From positions 213,767-277,766 of the forward strand of contig NZ_FMAF01000007.1 of assembly GCF_900094565.1 (NCBI RefSeq): a stretch of 64,000 bases of DNA, written 5' to 3'. The DNA comes from Martinezella lusitana (GTDB lineage Bacteria > Pseudomonadota > Alphaproteobacteria > Rhizobiales > Rhizobiaceae). The translations under genes and the position numbers were made by a program. The notes beneath the pieces are model-generated. The model ran no database searches, had not been told where the DNA came from, and saw nothing but the letters and a program-made list of their open reading frames with translations. Below, piece after piece: positions 52,746 to 61,615 of the stretch (positions are counted from its first letter, which is position 1; every line of letters begins with the position of its first letter).

Positions 52746-53037
52746 AGCGCTTCCCTCCATTCAATGGATAAGATTGCACCATCAAAGTCCGGGATCAAAC
52801 AGCTAGGCTGGAAGATCTCAGGCGGAAATCACCTGTTTCCCGTCACGCGGCCAAAACCTTAACAGGGATTTTTGCAGAAATTCCGATCTTGTCGTCATTG
52901 GACGCGATGCCCTTTCAGGTAGCCGCAAGCTTGCCGTGCTCAATGGGTTTCACATTAAAAATGGGAGGGGTAAGTCATCTCCGGGCGGGTGGATGTCCGC
53001 CCGGAGTGTTCCGTTTGTTTCACTTCGAGAAGTTGAC
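52746..53037. other. Spacer with an orphan strong terminator
   Basis: Contains the hairpin at 52979-53006 and no gene. No stress or sigma motif found for the cytochrome gene that follows. Confidence 0.5.
52979..53006 (+). terminator. Strong terminator-like hairpin upstream of cytochrome b561
   Basis: A perfect 10-bp stem (CTCCGGGCGG / CCGCCCGGAG) followed by TGTTCCGTTTGTTT. It is 31 bp before the cytochrome b561 start, with no complete gene before it on this strand. It may be an attenuator, an sRNA terminator or the end of a lost gene. Confidence 0.7.
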
Positions 53038-53628
53038 ATGACTGATCATCCCGTTGCCGTAGCGCCGTCCCGTTTCCAGGATGGCTATGACATCATTACG
53101 ATATTCTTCCATTGGCTGACCGCTTTGCTGGTCGTCAGCCTTTTTGCGAGCATCGAACTGCGCGGATTTCTTGTGCAAGGCACCTGGATCCGCAGCGAGA
53201 TGCAACCCCTGCACATTTCTCTCGGCATCTTGTTATTGCCGACCATTCTTCTGCGCAGTCTCTGGCGTCTCTTCTCGCGGGAAGATCGTCCTGCGCCGAC
53301 CAGTGGACTTATGGATATAGCCGCCAAGCTTGCGCATTTCGGACTTTATGCACTGCTCATTGCACAGGTTGTGCTCGGCTTCGCCGCGACTTGGGCGCGG
53401 GAGGGAATTTTCACGTTTTTCGGGTTGTTTCCACTACCGCGGTTGATCAATGTCGATCCCTCGCTGCGCCACACAATCACCGACGTGCATCAGGTCGTGG
53501 CCTGGGCAATCATCCTCCTCGCCGCATTGCATGCGCTTGCGGCGCTCGTTCATCACTATGTTCTCAGAGATGATGTTCTGGCGCGAATGTTGCCTGCAGC
53601 CCGCCGGCCAGCCGATAGACGGAAGTGA
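53038..53628 (+). CDS. Cytochrome b561 (bacterial CybB type)
   Basis: A 196-residue inner-membrane diheme cytochrome with four helices. Heme-ligand His candidates are in FFHWLTALL, MQPLHISLG, DVHQVVAW and LAALHALAALVHHY. It moves electrons between the quinone pool and periplasmic or soluble partners. I start at 53038 (MTDHPVAV) after GAGAAG; the frame is open further up. It converges on the ECF sigma/anti-sigma pair; cytochrome b561 genes are common neighbours of some ECF sigma groups that handle oxidative stress. Confidence 0.9.
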   Translation: MTDHPVAVAPSRFQDGYDIITIFFHWLTALLVVSLFASIELRGFLVQGTWIRSEMQPLHISLGILLLPTILLRSLWRLFSREDRPAPTSGLMDIAAKLAHFGLYALLIAQVVLGFAATWAREGIFTFFGLFPLPRLINVDPSLRHTITDVHQVVAWAIILLAALHALAALVHHYVLRDDVLARMLPAARRPADRRK

Positions 53629-53828
53629 TCCGTCGCGGTAATCTTCCGACCAGTCGGTCCATCATGCTTCAAAACGTTTTCGACTGGCCGACCCCTTGCC
53701 TGCAGGGCCCGGTTCGTCGTTGGCGGTGGTAAGCCAAGCCGCGTCGCCCAGGGCGACCGTGGGGATACTGCGCAAATGACTCGTCGGTTACGGCTACCCG
53801 AACTTAAGCGGGGCAGCTGCGACAATGG

Positions 53829-54599
53829 CTACATGGTCGATAGCTGCGCCCGAATATCATCTGCGATCGGATGCAGGGATTTCGCATCAGTCGCACCCAT
53901 GAGACTAAAACCCATCCCGCCATTAGCCCAAGTCCAGCCGCTGACCTTTCCATCGGCATGCTCGACCATCGGTCGGTTCTGATCAACGATCATGTGCCTG
54001 GCCAACATTACCAGCCGGTCCCCCTTGTCGTCGTTATACATCAACATGAACCCAGGCCCGTGAACGGTGGAAACGATGCGTCCGCCCATGAGACGATAGC
54101 CTGACCGGGACAGGTCCGGCAGCACCGTCTTGGTGCCCAGCGTTCTCGAAGCGATGTCCGCTAAGCCGGAAAGATCGTCTGCCTTGAATTCGACGGGCTG
54201 GACAGCGCTGCCGGCAAATGTCGTATAACTCGCAGACGCTTCCTGAGCGAGCGCTGCCATGCCTTCCGAGGGCGGCAGCGAATAGCCGCGAACCGCCCAG
54301 CCACCGGTTGCGCCGACAACGATGAGAACCATGGCCGCGGCGGCCATTCTCCAGGCAGGCAGCTTTTCGGACTGCCGTCGCGCAGCGATCTGCGCCAGGT
54401 TCAAACGCATTGGAATGGGCTCCTGGGCGACTGGATCCAGCGCGGCCCGCAGAGTTGCGGCATCTGCCTTGAGGGCGGCGGCTCGCGAAGCTTCATCCGG
54501 GTTTGCGGCCAGGTAGGCCTCGACTTCGTCGTGTCGCTCCGGCTGGAGCGCGCAGTCGACGTAACCCTGGATATCCTCTTCTGTAATTGGTCGTTTCAT
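53829..54599 (-). CDS. Anti-sigma factor, single-pass membrane
   Basis: A 256-residue protein. A cytoplasmic N-terminal anti-sigma domain (about residues 1-75: TEEDIQGYVDCALQPERHDE) has no zinc HxxxCxxC motif. One membrane helix lies at about 84-106 (AAAAMVLIVVGATGGWAV), and a periplasmic sensor domain covers about 110-256. It should hold the partner ECF sigma inactive until a periplasmic signal arrives. The ATG overlaps the sigma stop by one base (TGATG). The periplasmic domain is rich in Met and His, which might sense metal or oxidants (inference). Confidence 0.88.
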   Translation of the reverse strand: MKRPITEEDIQGYVDCALQPERHDEVEAYLAANPDEASRAAALKADAATLRAALDPVAQEPIPMRLNLAQIAARRQSEKLPAWRMAAAAMVLIVVGATGGWAVRGYSLPPSEGMAALAQEASASYTTFAGSAVQPVEFKADDLSGLADIASRTLGTKTVLPDLSRSGYRLMGGRIVSTVHGPGFMLMYNDDKGDRLVMLARHMIVDQNRPMVEHADGKVSGWTWANGGMGFSLMGATDAKSLHPIADDIRAQLSTM

Positions 54600-55126
54600 C
54601 ACTTTACAATCCTGAGCTGGGGTTGCCCTGCTATGACATTTGCGCGTGGCGACTCAAGTATGGCCCGCAATTGTTCTCTTGCTCTCGAAAGCCTGGACAT
54701 CACGGTTCCCGCCGGAATCCCAAGAACCTTTGCTGCCTCTGCGTAAGACAAGTCCTCAACGGAGATCAACAGGATAACGCTTCGATGATCGGGCGGCAGT
54801 CGCTCTATGGCCAGGAGAACCTCCTTGCCATAGATGGTCTCTTCCTGTGTGGCCGCAGTTGCATTTGTTGCTTCAGGCATGTCCTCGATCGGTATGGCGT
54901 ATCCGCGTCGTGTCTTCTGCCGCAGCCTATTGATGGCAAGGTTATGAAGAATGGCGAAAATCCATGTCCGGGGATCATCGTTACGGCGACGGTGCCAGTT
55001 GGCGACAACTTTCTCCAGGCAATCCTGGACCGTATCATCGGCCGCTTCAACGTCACGCAGCAGGCCGCGTGCATAACGCCGCAGTGTCGGGATGAGCGGT
55101 TCCACAAGAGAAAGCATGTCGTCCAC
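54599..55126 (-). CDS. ECF-family RNA polymerase sigma factor
   Basis: A 175-residue ECF sigma. Region 2 has RRYARGLLRDVEAADDTVQD and TWIFAILHNLAINRLR; region 4 has LPPDHRSVILLISVEDLSYA and GIPAGTVMSRLSRAREQL. It lies 51 bp after the beta-propeller gene and overlaps the anti-sigma gene. The shared 39-bp motif upstream of DUF305 and copC is the likely recognition site, giving autoregulation through readthrough. Confidence 0.93.
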   Translation of the reverse strand: MDDMLSLVEPLIPTLRRYARGLLRDVEAADDTVQDCLEKVVANWHRRRNDDPRTWIFAILHNLAINRLRQKTRRGYAIPIEDMPEATNATAATQEETIYGKEVLLAIERLPPDHRSVILLISVEDLSYAEAAKVLGIPAGTVMSRLSRAREQLRAILESPRANVIAGQPQLRIVK

Positions 55127-55150
55127 TGGTCACCTTTGTCGTTGAGGGGC

Positions 55151-55167
55151 CCGCCTCGACGAGGCGG
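55151..55167 (-). terminator. Inverted repeat between beta-propeller and sigma genes
   Basis: A 7-bp stem (CCGCCTC / GAGGCGG) with a 3-base loop, 10 bp past the beta-propeller stop. No U tract. It may reduce readthrough into the sigma gene. Confidence 0.5.
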
Positions 55168-55177
55168 ACCTGCACGT

Positions 55178-56632
55178 TCAATCGGCTTGCACCTGGACAA
55201 CACTATCCGGCTTGCCATCCAGCGCGGTGGCGACGACCAGATAACGACGTTCATCCTTGTGCTTGGCCTCGACGATCTGTCGGATCGGCCCCACGGTGTT
55301 GACGATAGCGGAACCCGCCGGGTTCGTCATAAAAGATGCAAGGCCTTCGAGCGGGCCGCTGCCATTGGCGTTGTCAGACAGGGCGAGTACATACGGTTTT
55401 TTGGGATCCAGGCCGGTGACGGACGCCTGCAGAACCTGTGTCAGCCCCTGGTTGAACAGCGTAACGCTCGTCGACTGCTTCTTGTCCTTGTCTCCCTTGG
55501 TTGCAAGCTTCAGATGGGCAGCATCACCCGCAGTACCGAGCGGCACGAGATTCTGCATGCCATCGCCTTGAGGTACCGCGTTCGGGACGTAGGCGACAGC
55601 CTGCGGCGCCTGGCCGATCGGGATGTTGGCGATAACCTTGTTAGTCAGGGTATCGATGACAGCGAACTGGTCGGCATTTTCGAGCCCGACATAGATCCGC
55701 GTGCCGTCTCCTGATGGCCAGATACCGTGCGGCAGGTTGCCCACTGGGATGGTGGCGACCTGGTCGAAGTTGTCGGTCCGGAACACCTTCACTTCGTTTA
55801 AGCCACCGACAGTCACATAAGCGAAACTGCCGTTCTTGTTAACGACGAGGTTGACGTGGTTGGTGATCGGTCCGGTGTCTAGCGTTTTGATGAGATCAAA
55901 GGGTGCCTCGGCATTGAAGACCTGCGTCTTGCCGACATCCTTCAGCGTGAACCAAACCTGCTTGCCATCGGCGGAAGCGGCAATGTTCGGGCAGAAGGGG
56001 CTTGCCTGCTTCACATGGCCGACAATCTGATGGTCTGCGACGGTGACGACGGCGACATCCGGGTTGAAGGATGAGCAGATATAGCCGTACTTGCCATCCG
56101 GCGAGAAGATCTGCATGCCGGGGCCAGGAGCAACCTTGATGCGGGTCTTTTCTTCGAAAGTGCTCGCATCGATGACGGAGATATAGTCTTCGCCCCGCAC
56201 CGTCACCCAGACTTCCTTGCCGTCGGGCGTAAAGAAGGCCTCATGCGGGGAGCGTCCGACATAGGTCGTGTGCTTCACGGCATTGGTTGCCGTGTCGATG
56301 AAGGTGACGGAGTTCGAACCGATCGAGACGACGGCGAGCGTCTTGTGATCCGGGGAAAACCCCATGCCGTGGACGAGGACCTGGCCCTTATAAAGGGGGC
56401 TCAGGTTGCCGGGCTGCGGATCGCCGAGCTTGATGACGCCAAGCAGTTTGTTGTCGACCGGATCGGAGACCGACACCGTATTGGAGAACTGCTCGGCCGC
56501 ATAGACGCGGTCCTTGTGGCTGATCGGAATGTCCGGTGTGGATGCGGCGAATGGTGCCTGGCCCGCGAGGGCGGCAAGCGGAGATAGCATGCTGCCGGCA
56601 AGCAGGATGGCGGCAAATGATGTGCGTAGCAT
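55178..56632 (-). CDS. Secreted YVTN/YncE-type beta-propeller protein
   Basis: A 484-residue periplasmic protein with a signal peptide (cleavage after ALA). At least six beta-propeller blades are visible, for example DRVYAAEQFSNTVSVSDPVD, then KTLAVVSIGSNSVTFIDTAT and GKEVWVTVRGEDYISVIDAS. The last 130 residues form a separate domain (STSVTLFNQGLTQVLQASVT). The role is unknown; such propellers bind metals, heme or protein partners. The start at 56632 follows AAAGG; the earlier start at 56647 was rejected. It lies 14 bp after the DUF305 gene. Confidence 0.85.
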   Translation of the reverse strand: MLRTSFAAILLAGSMLSPLAALAGQAPFAASTPDIPISHKDRVYAAEQFSNTVSVSDPVDNKLLGVIKLGDPQPGNLSPLYKGQVLVHGMGFSPDHKTLAVVSIGSNSVTFIDTATNAVKHTTYVGRSPHEAFFTPDGKEVWVTVRGEDYISVIDASTFEEKTRIKVAPGPGMQIFSPDGKYGYICSSFNPDVAVVTVADHQIVGHVKQASPFCPNIAASADGKQVWFTLKDVGKTQVFNAEAPFDLIKTLDTGPITNHVNLVVNKNGSFAYVTVGGLNEVKVFRTDNFDQVATIPVGNLPHGIWPSGDGTRIYVGLENADQFAVIDTLTNKVIANIPIGQAPQAVAYVPNAVPQGDGMQNLVPLGTAGDAAHLKLATKGDKDKKQSTSVTLFNQGLTQVLQASVTGLDPKKPYVLALSDNANGSGPLEGLASFMTNPAGSAIVNTVGPIRQIVEAKHKDERRYLVVATALDGKPDSVVQVQAD

Positions 56633-56646
56633 TGGAAGACCTTTCA

Positions 56647-57111
56647 TTACATTTTCATGCCCGGAGCCATGCCTTGCATAGTTCCGGAGGGCGCAGCCTG
56701 GGTGGGTGCGGAAGTCGGAGGCGGCAGGGGATCGCCGATCGCGAGCTTCATCGCGATGATTTCCTGCTGCTGTTCGACGATGATTTCCTGGGCGATCCTG
56801 CGGAGCTGCTCGTTTTTGCCGTATTTCAAAGCCGCGATGGCCATGTCGATTGCGCCTTGGTGGTGGGGCGTCATCATGGCTACGAAGTCGCGGTCGACGT
56901 CGCCGCTGGGCTTGATGGACATACCGTCCATCATTTTTGTCATAGCAGCGTCGTTTTCAGTGAGATAGGCGGCTTCAGCCGCATTTTGCGCTGACGCTAC
57001 GACGGCGATGTTGCTGCCGTTGTCCTGCGCCATCGCCTTGTAAGCTGAGAATGCCGCAGCAGAAGCAAGGCATAGAGTCATCAGGTATCGGGAAGAACCG
57101 TGCATGTTCAT
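56647..57111 (-). CDS. DUF305-family periplasmic protein (copper-binding type)
   Basis: A 154-residue protein with a signal peptide (cleavage after AMA). The DUF305 core has MMDGMSIKPSGDVDRDFVAM and MTPHHQGAIDMAIAALKYGK, with His and Met residues for metal binding as in CopM of cyanobacteria. The C-terminus is Pro/Met-rich (GTMQGMAPGMKM). It is preceded at 14 bp by the 39-bp promoter-like element. Confidence 0.88.
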   Translation of the reverse strand: MNMHGSSRYLMTLCLASAAAFSAYKAMAQDNGSNIAVVASAQNAAEAAYLTENDAAMTKMMDGMSIKPSGDVDRDFVAMMTPHHQGAIDMAIAALKYGKNEQLRRIAQEIIVEQQQEIIAMKLAIGDPLPPPTSAPTQAAPSGTMQGMAPGMKM

Positions 57112-57124
57112 CTTCTTCTCTGTT

Positions 57125-57163
57125 GTTACGTTGGGGTAGACAGCGTGGCGCGGGGTTTATTCC
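57125..57163 (-). promoter_or_regulatory. Candidate ECF promoter of the DUF305/propeller/sigma unit
   Basis: Minus strand: GGAATAA, 15 bp, GTCTACCC, 3 bp, CGTAAC. The same blocks with the same spacing occur upstream of copC (58477-58515). The motif starts 14 bp above the DUF305 ATG, so the transcript would have a short leader. Confidence 0.7.
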
Positions 57164-57182
57164 ATCAGGCACGAAATTAATG

Positions 57183-58055
57183 TCAGGCGGGATCCTGCAG
57201 GCCAAATGAAGCGACCAAACCGAGGGCTGCGGCCCCAAGCACGAGCTCGGCCGCGCAGCCGCACGCGAGCAGCGATCGGGCAAACGATCCGTCTCTCCGG
57301 ATCATCGGCACGAAGGCATAACGGTTCACGATCGCAATCGCCGTCATAAGGCCGACGGCCAGAATTTTCAGACAAAGCTTTTGATCGTAGGGGGAAGAGA
57401 TATGAATCGGAAGTCGTCCAACCGTGAGCCAGAGGTTGACGATCCCGCTGGTCAGGACGAGAGCGACCGCCACATGTCCGGCCGTTGAAAAGCGCCGCAT
57501 GGCCTTGATCGAAACCGATCGGAGCTCCGATATAGCTGCCATGCGCAAGATCAACATGAATGGGATGAGACCTCCCAACCAAGCGCAGCCCGACAGGACA
57601 TGGACAGCGTCAACTGCCTGATGAGCAACACCGCCAAGGCCGCTGTCTTCGGCAGCATGTCCACTCAGGGCAAGTTCGCACAGCATCAATCCTGCGATCA
57701 AGACGGATGTTCGATACGCGCGCAGAAGATTTGCCAAAAGCAGCATGATGGCAGTCGCAACCTGAAGTGCCAACGCCTCGCCCACGGCTGTTTCTGCAAC
57801 GAGATGCAACGTGCTGACATCGTACACCGAGGCCCAATGTCCGGTGATGTCGGCAGTTTGCACAGGGAGTGCAGACACGCTCGTTGCGACCACAACACCG
57901 ACAGCGACGCTAACCGCAGTCTCCAGAAGCCGCACGAGCGGCGTTACCAAAGTCCGACCGGCAAGGAAACAGGCAAAACCCAGACCGCCCCACAGCAGAC
58001 AAAGGGCACCGTCGTGTAAGAAACGAAGGCACGTCACAGCGCTTTCCGGCGTCAT
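57183..58055 (-). CDS. copD: CopD-type copper resistance membrane protein
   Basis: A 290-residue inner-membrane protein with about eight helices and the CopD domain (HVLSGCAWLGGLIPFML, FSTAGHVAVALVLTSGIVN). Conserved His residues in helices are seen (LRFLHDGAL, DAVHVLSG). CopD works with periplasmic CopC in copper import or handling. It overlaps copC by 4 bp (ATGA), so the two are translationally coupled. Confidence 0.92.
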   Translation of the reverse strand: MTPESAVTCLRFLHDGALCLLWGGLGFACFLAGRTLVTPLVRLLETAVSVAVGVVVATSVSALPVQTADITGHWASVYDVSTLHLVAETAVGEALALQVATAIMLLLANLLRAYRTSVLIAGLMLCELALSGHAAEDSGLGGVAHQAVDAVHVLSGCAWLGGLIPFMLILRMAAISELRSVSIKAMRRFSTAGHVAVALVLTSGIVNLWLTVGRLPIHISSPYDQKLCLKILAVGLMTAIAIVNRYAFVPMIRRDGSFARSLLACGCAAELVLGAAALGLVASFGLQDPA

Positions 58056-58447
58056 GGTGCGACAGAAAAGTCATATTTTCCCTCGGTCTTATGACCATCC
58101 TTCGAAAGCGCGTGCCATGCAACACTATAGCGGCCCGGCATGAGGGGTTTAATGAACGCGGCGGAGAGCTCGGTATCGTCTGGAGCGCCAAGCACTGGCT
58201 CACTGAGCGAAACCGGTGCGCCCCTGTTGTCGGTGATGGAGACACCGGAAAATGCAAGCTCCAATCCCTCGGTGAAATCCATCGATATCCTGGTGGGAGA
58301 TGCCTGGACTGTCGAGCCGGTCATCGGCATCGACGTTTTCAGATGGGCATGGGCCCAGGCGGGCGCGGCAAGACCGACGATGCCGGTGCCGGCCACGAGA
58401 ATGCGTGCGACGTAGGTTTTCATTTCGGAGCTGATTGCAATGTTCAT
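58052..58447 (-). CDS. copC: CopC-type periplasmic copper-binding protein
   Basis: A 131-residue protein with a signal peptide ending AWA. The mature N-terminus HAHLKTSMPMTG carries the His that binds Cu(II) in CopC, and the C-terminal DGHKTEGKYDFSV motif is kept. There is no Met-rich Cu(I) loop, so this is the Cu(II)-only class. It starts at 58447 after AAGGG; ATG 58423 is an alternative. It is headed by the second copy of the shared promoter-like element. Confidence 0.92.
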   Translation of the reverse strand: MNIAISSEMKTYVARILVAGTGIVGLAAPAWAHAHLKTSMPMTGSTVQASPTRISMDFTEGLELAFSGVSITDNRGAPVSLSEPVLGAPDDTELSAAFIKPLMPGRYSVAWHALSKDGHKTEGKYDFSVAP

Positions 58448-58476
58448 CGGAGCACCCTTCGAGTGGCTTTGATCTC

Positions 58477-58515
58477 GTTACGAATGGGTAGACATCCCGA
58501 AAGCCGACTTATTCC
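58477..58515 (-). promoter_or_regulatory. Candidate ECF promoter of copCD
   Basis: Minus strand: GGAATAA, 15 bp, GTCTACCC, 3 bp, CGTAAC, ending 29 bp before the copC ATG. Identical in blocks and spacing to the DUF305 site. Confidence 0.7.
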
Positions 58516-58802
58516 GTCGTGCCGCGAAATCCCTGAAACCTGCGGGAAACACCGGAAAAGGTCGGGTTTTCACCGATAACGGCAGCTCCAGTCGTAAGAA
58601 TGGAATCGCGGTTCCACCGGACCTTGCGAAGTGGCAACCTACGAAGAATCGGAGGGAGCCGACGCGTTACATCCGTCACGAAGAGGGCGATTTTGACACC
58701 GCCGCGAAACCAAACCGGTCTCTAATGACGATGGCGCCGGTGGTTGGGCGGACGACGACAGTCTGTCCGCCTGAGAATGCCAATGCCGCAAAGGACCTCA
58801 TT

Positions 58803-59210
58803 ATGACCAATACAGCCATTTCGACCACGTCCTCCACAGCCAAATGGATGGAGGCGCGCCCAGGAGAACACTCGTTTATCCGGGTTCCGGCAGGCGACAT
58901 GGCGATCGTGCAACGACCGACAGATATCATCCTTGGTTCAAGTGCCGGCGATGCCCGAGCGACTGTCGTCACCGGCCTTTCGTTGCGTGCTGCCGTAGGA
59001 CCAGTTGCAACTCAAGTGGGACTTCGAGCGCATTTGATGAGTGACGAAGCAAAGGCATTCGTTGCCGCAGGCGAAAGCTTTGTGGCACACGAGACACTCA
59101 ACCACTCCAGCCGCGAATATGTCCGAGATGCCGTCCAAGTCAATTCAGCCGAGGGGTTCAATGCACGGGTCCGGCGGTCGGAATTATACCTAAGTATCCA
59201 TAAACATTAG
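58803..59210 (+). pseudogene. IS1595-type transposase C-terminal fragment
   Basis: The segment DEAKAFVAAGESFVAHETLN, HSSREYVRDAVQVNSAEGFN matches the C-terminal half of IS1595-family transposases (usual H-E-T-V-N-H-S, E-Y-V-R, N-T-A-E-G-F). The N-terminal third and the catalytic first Asp are not recognisable, and the frame ends early in SELYLSIHKH. A decayed element. Confidence 0.7.
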
Positions 59211-59563
59211 TCTTCAGTAAAAATTAAGCTTTATGCCCTATTAATAGGGTGTCCGGACATTAAGTCGAGACCGACATGAGGTCGGTACTTCCAGGAACTT
59301 CGACGTTGCTTTAGCGAGAGGTTTCTGGCATCGGGGCATCTGGTCAACTCTCCAAACTTTTTACAGCCCCTTGCCGGATTACATCCTGCCACGGAAGTCT
59401 GGAGAAATCGCCATGCTTGCAGATAGCGCGAGCAGAAGTGATTGCAGTTGCTGCTATCAGCTGGCTATCCCGCTCAATCGGTCCGGCTTGAATTAGACTA
59501 CAAATACGATGAGGGGCAGTGCGCTTGCCTCTTTTACAGGGTCGCCAGAGGAGAGATCTGAAG
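59211..59563. other. Spacer before the chemoreceptor gene
   Basis: About 350 bp. It holds a 14-bp perfect palindrome (CCCTATTAATAGGG, 59237-59250) in an AT-rich patch just past the transposase remnant. No gene is supported. Confidence 0.5.
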
Positions 59564-61378
59564 ATGTTCGGCAGTTCCAAAGTGTATCGCATGCGGACAA
59601 AGTCGTTGGATTCTATTACTGCCAACATCATGATCGCCGACGCCGATCTGAACATTCGATACATGAACCAGGCCGTCGCCGGGCTGCTCAAGGAAGCCGA
59701 AACGGAACTGAAGAAGGAACTCCCGCGGTTCGATTTCGACAGACTTGTCGGAAGCAACATCGACATCTTCCACAAAAACCCGTCGCATCAGCGAAACATG
59801 CTCGCGGCGCTAAAGACCCAGCACCGGGCCACGATCTGGGTCGGACATCGCGCCTTTGACTTGATTGTTACCCCGCTGCTCGAAGGAAACAAGACGACGG
59901 GCTTTGTCGTGGAGTGGGCAAACGCGAAAGAACGACTGCAAAATGTCGACTTCCAGGGCCAGATGGTGGCGATCAGCCGTGTTCAGGGGATCATCGAGTT
60001 CACGACCGAAGGCGAGATCGTCACGGCAAACGACAACTTCCTGAAGGCGATCGGTTATCGCCTGGACGAGATCAAGGGTCGCAGCCACAGTATGCTTGTC
60101 GATCCGGAATACGCCAAGACACCGGCTTACAAGGAATTTTGGGAGGCGCTGCGCCGGGGCGAGTTTCAAGCGGCTGAGTTTACCCGCTATGGCAAGAACG
60201 GCAAAGTCGTTGTCATTAACGCATCCTATAACCCAATCCTGGATTCCAAGGGCAAAGTCACCAAGGTCGTGAAATTTGCAACCGACGTGACCGAGCGAGT
60301 TCATGCGGTTACGACCATCGGTGCGGCGCTGACCAAGCTTGCAAAGGGAGATCTCTCCTTCAGTCTCGACGAGCCCTTCGCACCGGATTTCGAAGGACTG
60401 CGAAACACAATGAACGAGGCGCTGAGCCAGATGCGCAACGCGCTCGGTGATGTCGCGCATTCAACCGATCGGATTGATACGGGCACGCGCGAGATCAGTC
60501 AAAGTGCCGAAGATTTGTCCAAGCGCACCGAACAGCAGGCAGCGTCACTCGAAGAGACCGCCGCAGCCCTTGATCAGATCACGGTCAACGTCAACAACGC
60601 CGCAAAGCGCGCCGAAGAGGCCCGTCATGCCGCAGCCACGGCAAGTGAAAATGCCGAGCGCTCCGGCAAGGTGGTCGCCGATGCGGTTGGAGCGATGTCG
60701 CGGATCGAGAGTTCGTCCAACCAGATCTCCAATATCATTGGCGTCATCGATGAGATCGCCTTCCAGACCAATCTCTTGGCTCTTAATGCCGGAGTTGAAG
60801 CAGCGCGCGCCGGCGAAGCAGGTAAGGGTTTTGCGGTGGTGGCCCAAGAAGTGCGAGAACTTGCGCAACGCTCCGCGCAAGCTGCCAAAGAAATCAAAGA
60901 ACTGATACGCAATTCGTCCGAGGAAGTCAGCACCGGCGTGAAACTGGTCAGCGAAACCGGAGAGGCCCTGCGGACCATCCAGCACAACATTGTGGCAGTC
61001 AATAACCACATGGAGGCGATCACCAGTTCGGCAAAAGAGCAGGCGACCGGTCTATCGGAAGTCAATACTGCTGTTAACCAAATGGATCAGGTCACGCAGC
61101 AAAACGCCGCCATGGTTGAAGAAACCAATGCCGCTAGCGCCACGCTCGCCCAGGAGACGACGCGACTGCGTGAACTGATAGGAGAGTTCCAACTGGGTGG
61201 GCTAGGGCGGCCGAATTCAGCGGGCATCAGACAATCGGCAGATCATACATCAAACCGAAGGCTCGAGCTTGCGAAGCCAGGCCACCGACCGGTGCCCTCG
61301 CCGGCCAGGCACATGCTCACCAAAATAGCCGGTAAAGTCGATGGTGGAGCTGCTGCCGAAAGTTGGGAAGAGTTCTAA
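59564..61378 (+). CDS. Soluble PAS-containing methyl-accepting chemotaxis protein
   Basis: A 604-residue chemoreceptor without membrane segments. PAS 1 covers about residues 10-125, PAS 2 about 135-250 ([20 protein letters not shown]), then a HAMP-like linker ([20 protein letters not shown]), methylation helices, and the signalling tip [20 protein letters not shown] with [14 protein letters not shown]. The C-terminus ends ESWEEF, a WxxF-type tether for CheR/CheB. It probably senses redox or energy state in the cytoplasm through PAS. The start at 59564 follows GGAG; the earlier Met at 59519 lacks a site. Confidence 0.92.
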   Translation: MFGSSKVYRMRTKSLDSITANIMIADADLNIRYMNQAVAGLLKEAETELKKELPRFDFDRLVGSNIDIFHKNPSHQRNMLAALKTQHRATIWVGHRAFDLIVTPLLEGNKTTGFVVEWANAKERLQNVDFQGQMVAISRVQGIIEFTTEGEIVTANDNFLKAIGYRLDEIKGRSHSMLVDPEYAKTPAYKEFWEALRRGEFQAAEFTRYGKNGKVVVINASYNPILDSKGKVTKVVKFATDVTERVHAVTTIGAALTKLAKGDLSFSLDEPFAPDFEGLRNTMNEALSQMRNALGDVAHSTDRIDTGTREISQSAEDLSKRTEQQAASLEETAAALDQITVNVNNAAKRAEEARHAAATASENAERSGKVVADAVGAMSRIESSSNQISNIIGVIDEIAFQTNLLALNAGVEAARAGEAGKGFAVVAQEVRELAQRSAQAAKEIKELIRNSSEEVSTGVKLVSETGEALRTIQHNIVAVNNHMEAITSSAKEQATGLSEVNTAVNQMDQVTQQNAAMVEETNAASATLAQETTRLRELIGEFQLGGLGRPNSAGIRQSADHTSNRRLELAKPGHRPVPSPARHMLTKIAGKVDGGAAAESWEEF

Positions 61379-61523
61379 GACCGGCCTGATAGGCAGTTTG
61401 TTGTTCACCCTCAAAGCTGAAAGCACGCCTCATCACAAACGTTTTGTCTTTTCCAGTCGAATTAAGCAGCAAGGTCGCTCTGGCCGGGAGTCTCCACAAA
61501 ACGATCATCGCTTTTGCTTGCTG

Positions 61524-61561
61524 AGGTCAATTGTTAATTCACAGGTCAATTGTTAATTCAC
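61524..61561. repeat. Tandem 19-bp direct repeat upstream of the second LuxR solo
   Basis: Two perfect adjacent copies of AGGTCAATTGTTAATTCAC (61524-61542, 61543-61561), 55 bp before the LuxR ATG. They contain AATTGTTAATT and are AT-rich. They could be a duplicated operator or a slippage product in the promoter. Confidence 0.85.
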
Positions 61562-61615
61562 GGTTAACCATTCGGCTACACAAATGGGGTACCTAATTCA
61601 ACAATCGAGTCGAAG

